The notes: generated from the letters alone by a model not told the origin. Shown: positions 1 through 6,725, counted from the first letter of the stretch. The stretch: 13,487 nucleotides of DNA from Eubacterium sp. (GCA_017475785.1 JAFVEX010000081.1:1-13487); one strand, 5' to 3'. Numbers and translations are program-made.

Positions 1-56
1 CAGAATACCCATACATCCTTAAAAGCAGATACATTGCTGCTATCAAAATCCTTCAT
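1..56 (-). CDS. etfA: Electron transfer flavoprotein alpha subunit, N-terminal fragment
   Basis: Only the first 18 codons lie in the window, reading MKDFDSSNVSAFKDVWVF; the gene continues off the left edge. The KDVWVF stretch is typical of the start of EtfA proteins, where it opens the first beta strand. The ATG is preceded by AAGGAG at good spacing, and the start lies 18 bp after the etfB stop in the same direction, so co-transcription and co-translation with etfB are likely. EtfA holds the electron-transferring alpha-FAD that passes electrons to the dehydrogenase. The call rests on position after bcd-etfB plus this short N-terminus. Confidence 0.85.
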   Translation of the reverse strand, partial: MKDFDSSNVSAFKDVWVF

Positions 57-74
57 TGTATGAATTCTCCTTTC

Positions 75-875
75 TTAGATGATGTGCTTCTCGCCCAGAA
101 TGCCGGCAAGCTTGTCGCATGTTTCCTTGCCAGCGCCCTCGAGCATCTGGCCAGCGCCCTTCTGCGGCGGTGTAAAGGAAATCAGAATGTTGGTCGGAGA
201 ACCTGCGAGACCGATCTTGGTCAGGTCGATCAGCGGATTGTCCTTCAGGGTGTTGAAATCAAAGACATCCATCGGCTTGTCATAGGTCTCGTAGATGCCT
301 GCTACGCTCATGTAGCGCGGCTCGTTGAGCTCTTTGATGCAGGTGATCATGCAAGGTGTCTGAACCTTGATGGTCATGTAGCCGTCCTCAAGTGCACGCT
401 GTACTGTGAGGGTGTCGCCGTCTTTGTGGATTTCCTGTGCGTATGTGATCTGCGGGATACCGAGCTTCTCAGCCATCTGCGGGCCTACCTGAGCGGTATC
501 ACCGTCGATTGCCTGGCGGCCGCAGAATACGACATCGTCTTTCTCAAGGCCGATGTGGTCGATTGCAGCTGCAAGGATCTGGGATGTAGCATACGTATCG
601 GATCCGCCGAACTCACGGCCGGAAACGAGGACTGCGCGGTCAGCGCCGCGTGCCATGATCTCACGGAGCATGCCTTCTGCAGGCGGCGGTCCCATTGTAA
701 CAACGATAACTTCTGCGCCTGTCTCATCTTTCAGAGCAAGAGCAGCCTCGACTGCATTCAGGTCATCCGGGTTTGTGATGGTCTGCATGGAAGCACGATC
801 AAGTGTTCCGTCTGGTTTAACCGCGATCTTACCGGAGGTATCAGGAACCTGTTTTACACAAACGATAATTTTCAT
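75..875 (-). CDS. etfB: Electron transfer flavoprotein beta subunit (bifurcating type)
   Basis: A 266-residue cytoplasmic flavoprotein subunit, full length for EtfB. The N-terminus carries the CVKQVPDT signature (residues 6-13), followed by NPDDLNAVEAAL (35-46), and the conserved GDTAQVGP nucleotide-binding motif lies at 125-132 within GRQAIDGDTAQVGP. In Clostridia, EtfB of this type binds the bifurcating beta-FAD that takes a hydride from NADH and splits the two electrons between ferredoxin and the Bcd route (established for the family). The ATG follows GGAGGAG. The gene sits 18 bp after bcd and 18 bp before etfA, the classic bcd-etfB-etfA order. That this copy bifurcates is inferred from order and motifs, not shown. 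Confidence 0.95.
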   Translation of the reverse strand: MKIIVCVKQVPDTSGKIAVKPDGTLDRASMQTITNPDDLNAVEAALALKDETGAEVIVVTMGPPPAEGMLREIMARGADRAVLVSGREFGGSDTYATSQILAAAIDHIGLEKDDVVFCGRQAIDGDTAQVGPQMAEKLGIPQITYAQEIHKDGDTLTVQRALEDGYMTIKVQTPCMITCIKELNEPRYMSVAGIYETYDKPMDVFDFNTLKDNPLIDLTKIGLAGSPTNILISFTPPQKGAGQMLEGAGKETCDKLAGILGEKHII

Positions 876-893
876 AATCTGAATTCTCCTCCT

Positions 894-2033
894 TTATCTC
901 AGAATATTGCCGGAAATGACGACGCGCTGGATCTCGGAAGTACCCTCGTAGATCTGTGTGATCTTCGCGTCACGCATCATGCGCTCTACCGGGTAATCCT
1001 TGGTGTATCCGTATCCGCCGAGCATCTGGACGCAGTCTGTCGTGGTCTTCATAGCCAGCTCAGAGCAGTGCAGCTTCGCGACTGCGGCTTCCAGTGTGAA
1101 GCGCGCGCCGGACATCTTTGTCAGAGCAGCCTTGTAGATCAGCAGGCGGCCAGCCTCGATACCGACATACATGTCAGCAAACTTGAACTGTGTGTTCTGG
1201 AATTTGGAGATCGGACGTCCAAACTGGATACGGCTCTTTGTGAAGTCCATAGCCTCTGCCATAGCGCCTTCAGCAATACCCAGAGCCTGCGCGGCGATAC
1301 CGATACGGCCGCCGTCCAGCGTGTTCATAGCGATGTTGAAGCCCTTGCCCTCAACACCAAGGAGGTTTTCCTTCGGAACGATGCAGTCTGTGAAGACGAT
1401 TTCTGCTGTCGGTGATCCGTGCAGACCCATCTTGACTTCGTGCTTACCAACGGAGAATCCCGGGAAGGAGCTCTCAACGATAAATGCGGAAATGCCCTTT
1501 GTTCCCTTGGACGGATCGGTCATTGCAAAGACGACGAATACGTCTGCGACATAACCGTTTGTGATGAAGATCTTCGCGCCGTTCAGTACATAGTGATCGC
1601 CGTCGAGAACAGCTGTTGTGGTTCCCTTGGAAGCGTCAGATCCTGCATTCGGCTCTGTCAGACAGAAAGCGCCGACCTTATGGCCTTCTGTCAGCATGCG
1701 GAGATATTTCTCCTTCTGCTCAGGTGTACCGAAATTGATGATCGGTCCACAGCAAAGGCCGTTGTGTGTAGCAACGATGTCGCCGGTAGAAGCGCACTGC
1801 TTGGACAGCTCTTCAACAGCAAGTGCAGCTGCGAGATCATCAGCGCCGGCTCCGCCGTACTCTTTTGGTACGACCATGCCCATAACTCCATAGCGGAAGA
1901 GCTTTTCGATGTTCTCAGCAGGATACTCTGTGTTCAGATCTGTGTCGGCTGCGATCGGCTTGACTTCGTTTTCGGTGAAGTCGCGAACCATCTTCTGAAC
2001 CAGCGCCTGTTCACGGGATAACTTCAGTTCCAT
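894..2033 (-). CDS. bcd: Butyryl-CoA dehydrogenase (short-chain acyl-CoA dehydrogenase)
   Basis: A 379-residue acyl-CoA dehydrogenase, full length for the family and without a signal peptide. Visible motifs are the FAD-contact segment FCLTEPNAGSD (about 123-133), FITNG (156-160), the helical segment with QFGRPISKFQ, and C-terminal MLGGYGYTKDYPVERMMRDAK followed by YEGTSEIQ, whose first Glu (about 363) aligns with the catalytic base of butyryl- and medium-chain enzymes. It reduces crotonyl-CoA to butyryl-CoA with EtfAB as electron partner. The start codon follows AAGGAGG by 7 nt. It is the first gene of the bcd-etfB-etfA unit; thl, crt and hbd are not next to it here. Short-chain specificity is inferred from the etf linkage. 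Confidence 0.93.
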   Translation of the reverse strand: MELKLSREQALVQKMVRDFTENEVKPIAADTDLNTEYPAENIEKLFRYGVMGMVVPKEYGGAGADDLAAALAVEELSKQCASTGDIVATHNGLCCGPIINFGTPEQKEKYLRMLTEGHKVGAFCLTEPNAGSDASKGTTTAVLDGDHYVLNGAKIFITNGYVADVFVVFAMTDPSKGTKGISAFIVESSFPGFSVGKHEVKMGLHGSPTAEIVFTDCIVPKENLLGVEGKGFNIAMNTLDGGRIGIAAQALGIAEGAMAEAMDFTKSRIQFGRPISKFQNTQFKFADMYVGIEAGRLLIYKAALTKMSGARFTLEAAVAKLHCSELAMKTTTDCVQMLGGYGYTKDYPVERMMRDAKITQIYEGTSEIQRVVISGNILR

Positions 2034-2092
2034 ATCAATACCTCCTTAAGTATAATGCGTTTCCCGCGCAAAATACGCATAAATATGCACAC

Positions 2093-2141
2093 TTCACCCG
2101 GTTAGCGTCCTTAAAATATCTTACTATAAAAAACGGGTGAA
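2093..2141. promoter_or_regulatory. Inverted repeat flanking a possible plus-strand promoter upstream of bcd
   Basis: TTCACCCG (2093-2100) and CGGGTGAA (2134-2141) are perfect 8-bp inverted arms. Between them lies TTAGCG (2102-2107), a 17-bp spacer and TATAAA (2125-2130), a fair -10 with a poor -35, reading away from bcd. The arms could be operator half-sites for either divergent promoter, or chance. No known operator consensus is matched. Confidence 0.3.
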
Positions 2142-2314
2142 TGCTATCTGGTTTTCTTGTTTTGCGGGTGGAAAAAATGTGGGATTCTTGTCGATTTTGT
2201 CCGGAATTCCTGATGGACAGGCGGCCTTGCTAAAGAGTTGCGCAGAAAGATGGTGAAATGTTTTCTGCGCCGGAACAGAAGAAAGAACTTTGTCCGGCGC
2301 AGGATGCTTTTTTG
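2137..2314 (+). ncRNA. Candidate small RNA with mutually exclusive hairpins and a U-run
   Basis: Three segments form two competing perfect stems. Segment A, GCGCAGAAA (2240-2248), pairs with TTTCTGCGC (2262-2270; 9 bp, 13-nt loop). The overlapping segment CTGCGCCGGA (2265-2274) pairs with TCCGGCGCAG (2293-2302; 10 bp, 18-nt loop). On the plus strand the second stem is followed after 5 nt by a T6 run (2308-2313), which looks like an intrinsic terminator with an alternative antiterminator. A weak plus-strand promoter at 2102-2130 would start a transcript of about 180 nt. No known RNA family is recognised. The structures could instead act in the minus-strand 3' UTR of the ATPase mRNA. Confidence 0.3.
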
Positions 2315-2374
2315 TCTTTTGCCGATTCCCTGGCGTATGAATTTGAGAGCCGGCTCAGGGAACCATAATAATTG

Positions 2375-2403
2375 TTGACATAGATAAAGAGTTATGTTAT
2401 TCT
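2375..2403 (+). promoter_or_regulatory. Sigma-A-like promoter directed antisense to the ATPase 3' end
   Basis: A perfect -35 TTGACA (2375-2380) is followed by a 17-bp spacer and TATTCT (2398-2403, 4/6 match to TATAAT). A transcript would start near 2410 and run into the 3' end of the minus-strand ATPase gene. No plus-strand gene follows, so any product would be an antisense RNA. Confidence 0.4.
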
Positions 2404-2429
2404 GACTCCGTGAACCAGTATACGTAATG

Positions 2430-4508
2430 TCAGACGTTTTTCTGGTTTCCAAGAAGTCGCATGGAATTCAGGATACAAAGGACCGCCACGCCGACATCTG
2501 CGAACACGGCTGCCCACATGCCCGCGAGTCCGAGCGCGCCGAGCACCAGAATCAGGCATTTTACTGCCAGCGCGAACACAATATTCTGCAGGGAGATTCC
2601 TACGGTTCTCTTTGCTACCTGCATCACAGCCGGAATCCGGCTCAGGCGGTCATCCATGATGACAATATCAGCGGCCTCGATTGCGGCGTCAGATCCCATA
2701 GAACCCATGGCAATACCGACATCTGCGCGGGAGAGAACAGGAGCGTCATTGATGCCGTCACCGATAAAGGCAAGCTTCTTTTTCGGCTCTTTGTCAGAAC
2801 GATTATTCTGCTGCAATGCTTCCAGCAATTCATCAACCTTCAAAACCTTATCCTGCGGCAGGAGTTCTGCAAAGACGGTGTCAATTCCCAGAGACTCCGC
2901 AACTGCAAGGCCGGTTTCTCTGCGGTCACCGGTCAGCATGACCAGATTCTTTACCCCATATCTGCGCATGCCGGCCAGTGCCTCGGAAGCCTCGGCCTTG
3001 ACTTCATCTCCTATATAAATAGTGCCGAGGTAGAGACCGCTGCCGGGGTGCTCCTGCTCCGCGGCCAGATGAAGCACAGTAGAGGCCATTGTTTCCTCTG
3101 TATAAGCTTCTGCGGACTCGGGTATTGTGATTCCGTGAGAGGCGAGAAGCTGGCGGTTGCCGGCGTAGACCGTGAGGACTTTTTCTGTCTGCAGTTCTCC
3201 GCCTGAAGTGCTGCTTTGTGCAGATACGCCCCGCGGCACATTTGCCTGCAGACGGGCGATAATGCCCTGTCCCGCGACATTCCGGGAGCTTTCTGCCTGC
3301 CAGTATTCGCCCGGATGAATCTTTGCGGAACGGCAGGCATCCTGAATGGAAACCGCAATTGGGTGTGTAGACATACTCTCCGCGGCTGCCGCAATAGAGA
3401 GCAGGGTGCGGTCAGGATCAGCTGCCTGAGGTAAAGTATTCCCCAAAATGCCGGAACAATTTTCTGAAAAAGCGGGCGCGTAAGGGCGGATCTCAAGAAC
3501 CTCGAACTGTCCTCTGGTCAGTGTGCCGGTCTTATCCGTCACAATCGTATCCAGATGCGCCATCAGTTCCAGATAATTTGACCCTTTGACCAGAACACCT
3601 GCTTTCGAAGCTGCCCCGATTCCGCCGAAGAACGCGAGCGGCACAGAGATCACAAGCGCGCACGGACAGGAGATGACCAGAAACGTGCAGGCACGGATTA
3701 TCCAGTCCGACCAGTGGCCGGCGAACAGCGGAGGCACCAGTGCCAGAATCAGCGCGCCGATTACGACAACTGGTGTATAATATCGCGCAAAGCGCGTGAT
3801 AAAATTTTCTGTCCGGGATTTCTTTTCCGAAGCAGTCTCGACCAGCTCGAGAATTTTCGCGACCGTCGAGTCGTCGTAGAGCTTCGTCGCGCGCATGCGC
3901 AGTAAAGCATCTCCGTTGATGCAGCCGGAAATCAGGTCAGAACCCTTCCGCACGGTGCGCGGAACCGACTCGCCTGTCAGCGCGGAGGTGTTGATCAGGC
4001 CTTCGCCTTCTGTAACCACGCCGTCTACCGGGATTTTTTCACCTGGCCGGATTACCAGAATATCATCGATTTCCACATCGTCCGGATCCACCGTCTCAAT
4101 GGTTCCGTCTGCCCGCTCAACATTGGCGTGCTCCGGCGCAATATCCATCAGATCCCGGATAGACTGGCGTGACTTCCCGACAGCATACCCCTGGAAAAAT
4201 TCACCGACCTGATAAAACAGCATAACAGCGACTGCCTCGCTGTTTTCCCGGGTCGCAAAAGCGCCGATGGTGGCAAGTGTCATCAAAAAGGACTCGTCAA
4301 ATACCTGCCGGTTCCGGATGCCAAGCGCGGCTTTGCGCAGAACGGACAGGCCGACAATGCAGTAGGGCACGAGATAAACGGCCAGCGCGAGGTACCATCT
4401 GTCAAAAAGAGCCGGAATCTTCACCAGATGCTCCAGAACAAGGAGGCAGGCGTAGATGGCGCCGGCGATGAGGATATTCCGAAGTTCTCTTTTTTGCTTT
4501 TTACTCAT
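2430..4508 (-). CDS. Zn/Cd/Pb-class heavy-metal-translocating P-type ATPase
   Basis: A 692-residue P1B-type ATPase exporting divalent soft metals across the cytoplasmic membrane. Motifs in order: N-terminal transmembrane segments, TGES actuator loop (178-181), membrane metal site CPC (281-283), phosphorylation motif DKTGT with Asp325, the HP dipeptide of the nucleotide domain (382-383), TGD (526-528) and GDGIND (583-588). The last membrane pair carries Lys650 and Asp671 (AVKC and ADVG), the pattern that marks the Zn/Cd/Pb subclass of ZntA and CadA. The N-terminus goes straight into the first membrane helix and lacks the usual HMA domain; a separate HMA protein is encoded just upstream. The start follows GGAGG by 8 nt. 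It is the last gene of a regulator-HMA-ATPase unit. Which metal is physiological cannot be read from sequence. Confidence 0.93.
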   Translation of the reverse strand: MSKKQKRELRNILIAGAIYACLLVLEHLVKIPALFDRWYLALAVYLVPYCIVGLSVLRKAALGIRNRQVFDESFLMTLATIGAFATRENSEAVAVMLFYQVGEFFQGYAVGKSRQSIRDLMDIAPEHANVERADGTIETVDPDDVEIDDILVIRPGEKIPVDGVVTEGEGLINTSALTGESVPRTVRKGSDLISGCINGDALLRMRATKLYDDSTVAKILELVETASEKKSRTENFITRFARYYTPVVVIGALILALVPPLFAGHWSDWIIRACTFLVISCPCALVISVPLAFFGGIGAASKAGVLVKGSNYLELMAHLDTIVTDKTGTLTRGQFEVLEIRPYAPAFSENCSGILGNTLPQAADPDRTLLSIAAAAESMSTHPIAVSIQDACRSAKIHPGEYWQAESSRNVAGQGIIARLQANVPRGVSAQSSTSGGELQTEKVLTVYAGNRQLLASHGITIPESAEAYTEETMASTVLHLAAEQEHPGSGLYLGTIYIGDEVKAEASEALAGMRRYGVKNLVMLTGDRRETGLAVAESLGIDTVFAELLPQDKVLKVDELLEALQQNNRSDKEPKKKLAFIGDGINDAPVLSRADVGIAMGSMGSDAAIEAADIVIMDDRLSRIPAVMQVAKRTVGISLQNIVFALAVKCLILVLGALGLAGMWAAVFADVGVAVLCILNSMRLLGNQKNV

Positions 4509-4530
4509 GATGAAGTCCTCCGAAATTGAA

Positions 4531-4592
4531 GTTTGTCGGGATCAGCAAGGTGACGAATTCAGTTTCCTCGTCTGCCCGCGATCCCGACAAAC
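4531..4592 (-). other. Intercistronic stem-loop between HMA gene and ATPase gene
   Basis: GTTTGTCGGGATC (4531-4543) and GATCCCGACAAAC (4580-4592) are perfect 13-bp inverted arms around a 36-nt loop that holds a second small stem (GACGA/TCGTC). It begins 6 nt after the HMA stop codon and ends shortly before the ATPase SD. There is no T-run after it in the direction of transcription, so it is not a standard terminator. mRNA stabilisation or differential expression of the two genes is the likely role (inference). Confidence 0.75.
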
Positions 4593-4598
4593 ATAAAT

Positions 4599-4814
4599 TT
4601 ACACTTCCACTGAGAAATCCGGCTCAATCTTCTGTCCGGTCTTGATGGCTTCGTCCAGAATCGCCTCAAAGCGGTCATCTTCCGCGTCCAGCGTAAACTT
4701 CTGCGTCATAAAATTGACACGCGCATCCTTGACACCGTCGATTTTTTTGACAGCTTCTTCTACCTTTGCGGCACAGTTTGCGCAGTCGATTTCACAGTTG
4801 TATTTCTTTTTCAT
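4599..4814 (-). CDS. Stand-alone HMA-domain metal-binding protein (metallochaperone)
   Basis: A 71-residue cytoplasmic protein consisting of one HMA (ferredoxin-like) domain. The metal site is DCANC with Cys11 and Cys14; an Asp just before the first Cys is typical of HMA domains serving Zn/Cd/Pb pumps, whereas copper domains have M-x-C-x-x-C. The IDGVKDARVNF segment (about 29-39) is the standard second helix and strand. The chosen ATG (4814) follows AAGGAGG; a longer reading with 24 extra residues is possible but puts the SD inside the gene. It lies between the regulator and the ATPase on the same strand. Since the ATPase lacks an N-terminal HMA domain, this protein probably supplies it in trans, either delivering metal to the pump or modulating it. 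Confidence 0.88.
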   Translation of the reverse strand: MKKKYNCEIDCANCAAKVEEAVKKIDGVKDARVNFMTQKFTLDAEDDRFEAILDEAIKTGQKIEPDFSVEV

Positions 4815-4873
4815 GAGATAATTCCTCCTTAAATAAAAGTGCTCAGCGTTCTTGATAAAAGTACTGTGTGATC

Positions 4874-4894
4874 TTTCGGGGCTCACCCGAAGGA
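4874..4894 (-). other. Small stem-loop downstream of the repeats
   Basis: TTCGGG and CCCGAA form a 6-bp stem around a short loop, with one extra flanking pair possible. No T-run follows in the minus direction, so it is at most a weak transcript-processing or pausing signal ahead of the HMA gene. Confidence 0.3.
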
Positions 4895-4904
4895 TTCTAT
4901 TGTA

Positions 4905-4998
4905 TGACAGAGACCCGTCTTTTGTCAGGTGTGACAGAGAACCGTCCCTTGTCAGACACTGTCATTCTTGTCAGATGACAGAGAACCGCCCCTTGTCA
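4905..4998. repeat. Three REP-like 23-nt palindromic repeats
   Basis: Units at 4905-4927, 4932-4954 and 4976-4998 share the pattern TGACAGAGAMCCGYCYYTTGTCA, with one more degenerate TGTCA-containing segment on each side of the third unit. A partial copy runs to 5009, so its TGTCA overlaps the stop codon of the repressor gene. Read on the minus strand each unit folds into a short hairpin: TGACA pairs with TGTCA, then G-U and G-C pairs close around a CGGT loop. They sit between the repressor and the HMA gene, inside one apparent operon. I take them as REP-like elements of the kind scattered in clostridial genomes; this is not verified here. Confidence 0.7.
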
Positions 4999-5006
4999 TC
5001 CCCCTG

Positions 5007-5381
5007 TCATTCTTCTATGTGCTCTTTGCCCATGGCAATGATGGTTTTTACGTGATCATCGGCGAGTGAATAGCACATGGACTTTCCGGAGCGTCTCACC
5101 TTGACCAGCTTTGAGGTCTTGAGTATCTTCAGCTGGTGGGATACTGCGGACTGGTTCATCTCCAGCTCTGTGCAGATTTCTGTGACGTTTTTTTCGCCCT
5201 GGAACAGGACATACAGGATTTTGATTCTCGTAGAATCTCCGAATATCCGAAACAGCTCTGCGAGATCGATCAGTTCTTCTTCTGTTATATGGCTGATCTG
5301 TCCGTCGATTCTGGCGCAGGCATCGGTGTGCGCGCATGTCTGAGCTGCTTCATGTGATCCGGGATCTGGTACTGCTTGCAA
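5007..5381 (-). CDS. ArsR/SmtB-family metal-sensing repressor
   Basis: A winged-helix repressor of 124 residues from a TTG start. The DNA-reading helix is in VTEICTELEMNQSAVSHQLKIL (about 66-87). The C-terminal helix carries Asp108, His110, His121 and Glu124 in the spacing D-x-H-x10-H-x2-E, the alpha-5 zinc site of SmtB and CzrA. An N-terminal arm has Cys16, His18 and Cys22, and the recognition region has Cys70, which could form a second alpha-3N-like thiolate site as in SmtB or CadC; that part is inference. The TTG at 5381 follows AGGGAGG by about 8 nt; a GTG at 5399 would place this SD inside the gene. It lies first in the unit with the HMA protein and the pump, so metal binding should derepress efflux. 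Confidence 0.92.
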   Translation of the reverse strand: MQAVPDPGSHEAAQTCAHTDACARIDGQISHITEEELIDLAELFRIFGDSTRIKILYVLFQGEKNVTEICTELEMNQSAVSHQLKILKTSKLVKVRRSGKSMCYSLADDHVKTIIAMGKEHIEE

Positions 5382-5403
5382 TCGAAACACCTCCCTCACA
5401 ATA

Positions 5404-5454
5404 ATGAATGTTTATTCATATGAATATATTATCATATGTATATGATAAATGCAA
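5404..5454 (-). promoter_or_regulatory. Metal-repressor operator and promoter
   Basis: Minus-strand TTGCAT (5449-5454), a 17-bp spacer and TAATAT (5426-5431) form a fair sigma-A promoter. A 9-2-9 perfect palindrome TTATCATAT-GT-ATATGATAA (5429-5448) almost exactly fills the spacer. Next to it are ATGAAT-N4-ATTCAT (5404-5419) and the overlapping 14-bp palindrome TATTCATATGAATA (5413-5426), which resemble the TGAA...TTCA operators of SmtB/CzrA repressors. The layout suggests autorepression of the whole operon. Confidence 0.75.
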
Positions 5455-5563
5455 CAGGAAATCATGGAGCCTGAAAAGTTACATATAATCTTGCATTTCA
5501 AACGCCGAAGTGGTTCAATGGAAATGCTGAATAATGAATTCTGAATGAAAGAACCTGATAACA

Positions 5564-6214
5564 ATGACCAGAAAAGAACTCACAAAAAGATACCTGCTGT
5601 TTGGCGTCAGCCTGTTCGTCATGGGCGTGGGAATTGCCATCACGCGGCACGGGGAAATCGGTGTGACGCCGATTTCGTCGATTCCGAATGTGGTTTCCCT
5701 GAAGGTGCCCGGAATTACGTTTGGAACGCTGCTGTTTATATGGAACTGCGTGCTGCTGGCGGGGCAGATTCTTCTGCTGCGCAAAAATTTCAAGCCGGTC
5801 TCCCTGCTGCAGATCCCGCTGTCCGTGCTGTTTGGCTGGTTTACGGACATTGGGACGAAAATTTCCACTCTGATTCCGACGGATCTTTATCCCATGCGGA
5901 TTGTCTGCGTGCTGCTGGGAACAGTGATTCTCGGATTTGCGATTTCGCTGGGCGTGACGGCAAATGTGATTCTGAATTCGGGAGAAGCGTTTGTAAAAGC
6001 GCTGTCCGACACGACGCACAGGCAGTTTTCCAATGTGAAAATCGTGTTCGACATCAGCTGTGTCGTGACATCCATGATTTTGTCCGTGATTCTGTTCGGG
6101 AGAGTTGAGGGAACCAGAGAGGGCACGATCATTGCGGCGCTGACGACGGGCTGGGTGGTGAAGCTGTTTACCTGGCTGCTGCACGATCCGCTGGACAGGC
6201 TGCTTCGCAAATGA
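5564..6214 (+). CDS. YczE/YyaS/YitT-family integral membrane protein
   Basis: A 216-residue hydrophobic protein with about five to six membrane segments, resembling the YczE/YitT family of unknown biochemical function. The N-terminal part RYLLFGVSLFVMGVGIAITRHGEIGVTP is characteristic: a membrane helix leading into a conserved polar GEIGVTPISSIP stretch (about 30-41). Later helices include LLFIWNCVLLAGQILLL and RIVCVLLGTVILGFAISLGVTANV. The ATG has only a weak SD (GAAAGAA), and an in-frame stop lies just upstream, so no better start exists apart from a CTG at 5555. A TATAAT at 5484-5489 with a poor -35 may be its promoter. The thioesterase gene follows after 90 bp and may be co-transcribed. 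A transport role is only a guess. Confidence 0.8.
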   Translation: MTRKELTKRYLLFGVSLFVMGVGIAITRHGEIGVTPISSIPNVVSLKVPGITFGTLLFIWNCVLLAGQILLLRKNFKPVSLLQIPLSVLFGWFTDIGTKISTLIPTDLYPMRIVCVLLGTVILGFAISLGVTANVILNSGEAFVKALSDTTHRQFSNVKIVFDISCVVTSMILSVILFGRVEGTREGTIIAALTTGWVVKLFTWLLHDPLDRLLRK

Positions 6215-6304
6215 ACGCGCGGCTGAGAAGTGATTGCCGGGATCCGGGATTCAGGCTGTGTCCGGCTGCAGCCGCAGGCAGGAGCGAGAACGAAAGAGGA
6301 AAAA

Positions 6305-6724
6305 ATGAGAGATTACATACATCACGTACGTTATTATGAGACAGACAAGATGGGCGTCACGCATCACGCAAATTACCTGCGCTGGATGGAGGATGCCCGG
6401 ATCGATTTTCTGGATCAGGCAGGCTGCGGCTATCCGGCGTGTGAGGCGCGCGGACTGGCTTCTCCCGTGACCGGATACCAGTGCGAATTGAAGGAAAGCA
6501 CCCGGTTTGCGGATGAGATCGTCATCCGGACGCGCATCGAGAAATACACAGGCGTGCGGCTGACATTTGCGTATGAAATGCGGCGGCCGGACGGCACGCC
6601 GGTGGCGGACGGTGTCACGAACCACTGCTTCATCAACGCGGAAGGCCGGGTTATCTCGCTGAAGCGCGCGTTTCCCGACCTGCATGAGCTTCTCATGAAG
6701 CAAATTTCAAAAAACGCCAAATAA
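6305..6724 (+). CDS. Acyl-CoA thioesterase of the 4HBT/YbgC hotdog family
   Basis: A 139-residue single-domain hotdog protein, the usual length. The N-terminal motif YYETDKMGVTHHANYLRWMEDAR (10-32) is the YbgC/4-hydroxybenzoyl-CoA thioesterase signature, with Asp14 as the expected catalytic carboxylate and His20/His21 near the thioester. The second half (RIEKYTGVRLTFAYEMRR, then GVTNHCFIN) forms the long strands of the fold. It would hydrolyse acyl-CoA thioesters in the cytoplasm; the substrate cannot be told. The ATG at 6305 follows AGAGGA by about 5 nt; an upstream in-frame ATG at 6230 would add 25 residues unlike the family and is not used. Its stop is 1 bp from the stop of the convergent MgtC-like gene. 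Confidence 0.9.
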   Translation: MRDYIHHVRYYETDKMGVTHHANYLRWMEDARIDFLDQAGCGYPACEARGLASPVTGYQCELKESTRFADEIVIRTRIEKYTGVRLTFAYEMRRPDGTPVADGVTNHCFINAEGRVISLKRAFPDLHELLMKQISKNAK

Positions 6725-6725
6725 T

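Larger units (their letters stand above)
2034..2429. other. 396-bp intergenic region between bcd and the metal ATPase
   Basis: No protein gene is convincing here. The bcd side holds a good SD and an 8-bp inverted repeat (2093-2100 with 2134-2141). A weak minus-strand promoter for bcd may be TTCACC, 18 bp, TATTTT, with its -35 at 2136-2141. The centre holds overlapping perfect inverted repeats (separate entry). The right side has a 7-bp inverted repeat TTCCCTG/CAGGGAA enclosing the palindrome GAGCCGGCTC (about 2326-2362), then a plus-strand TTGACA promoter. The ATPase gene (minus strand) has no classic U-tailed terminator in its direction here. Confidence 0.6.

Noticed and set aside
60..1415. 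Long plus-strand open frame of 451 codons opposite etfB and bcd
   Set aside because: It lies fully antisense to two clearly recognised genes, and its cysteine/leucine-rich translation resembles no family. It is a by-product of codon bias.
2144..2452. Minus-strand open frame of 102 codons across the bcd-ATPase gap
   Set aside because: It overlaps the ATPase end, has no good SD and gives a basic, low-complexity translation. The stretch is better explained by inverted repeats.
4852..5055. Small plus-strand open frame through the REP-like repeats
   Set aside because: Its translation simply reads the palindromes (repeated ENRPL/DRDPS-like peptides), a common artefact over such repeats.
5382..5399. 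GTG start for the metal repressor
   Set aside because: The SD AGGGAGG lies inside this extension. The TTG at 5381 is correctly spaced from it.
6263..6274. 12-bp palindrome CGGCTGCAGCCG upstream of the thioesterase
   Set aside because: It is a perfect palindrome with no loop in a GC-rich stretch, and I see no partner site or promoter. Chance is likely.
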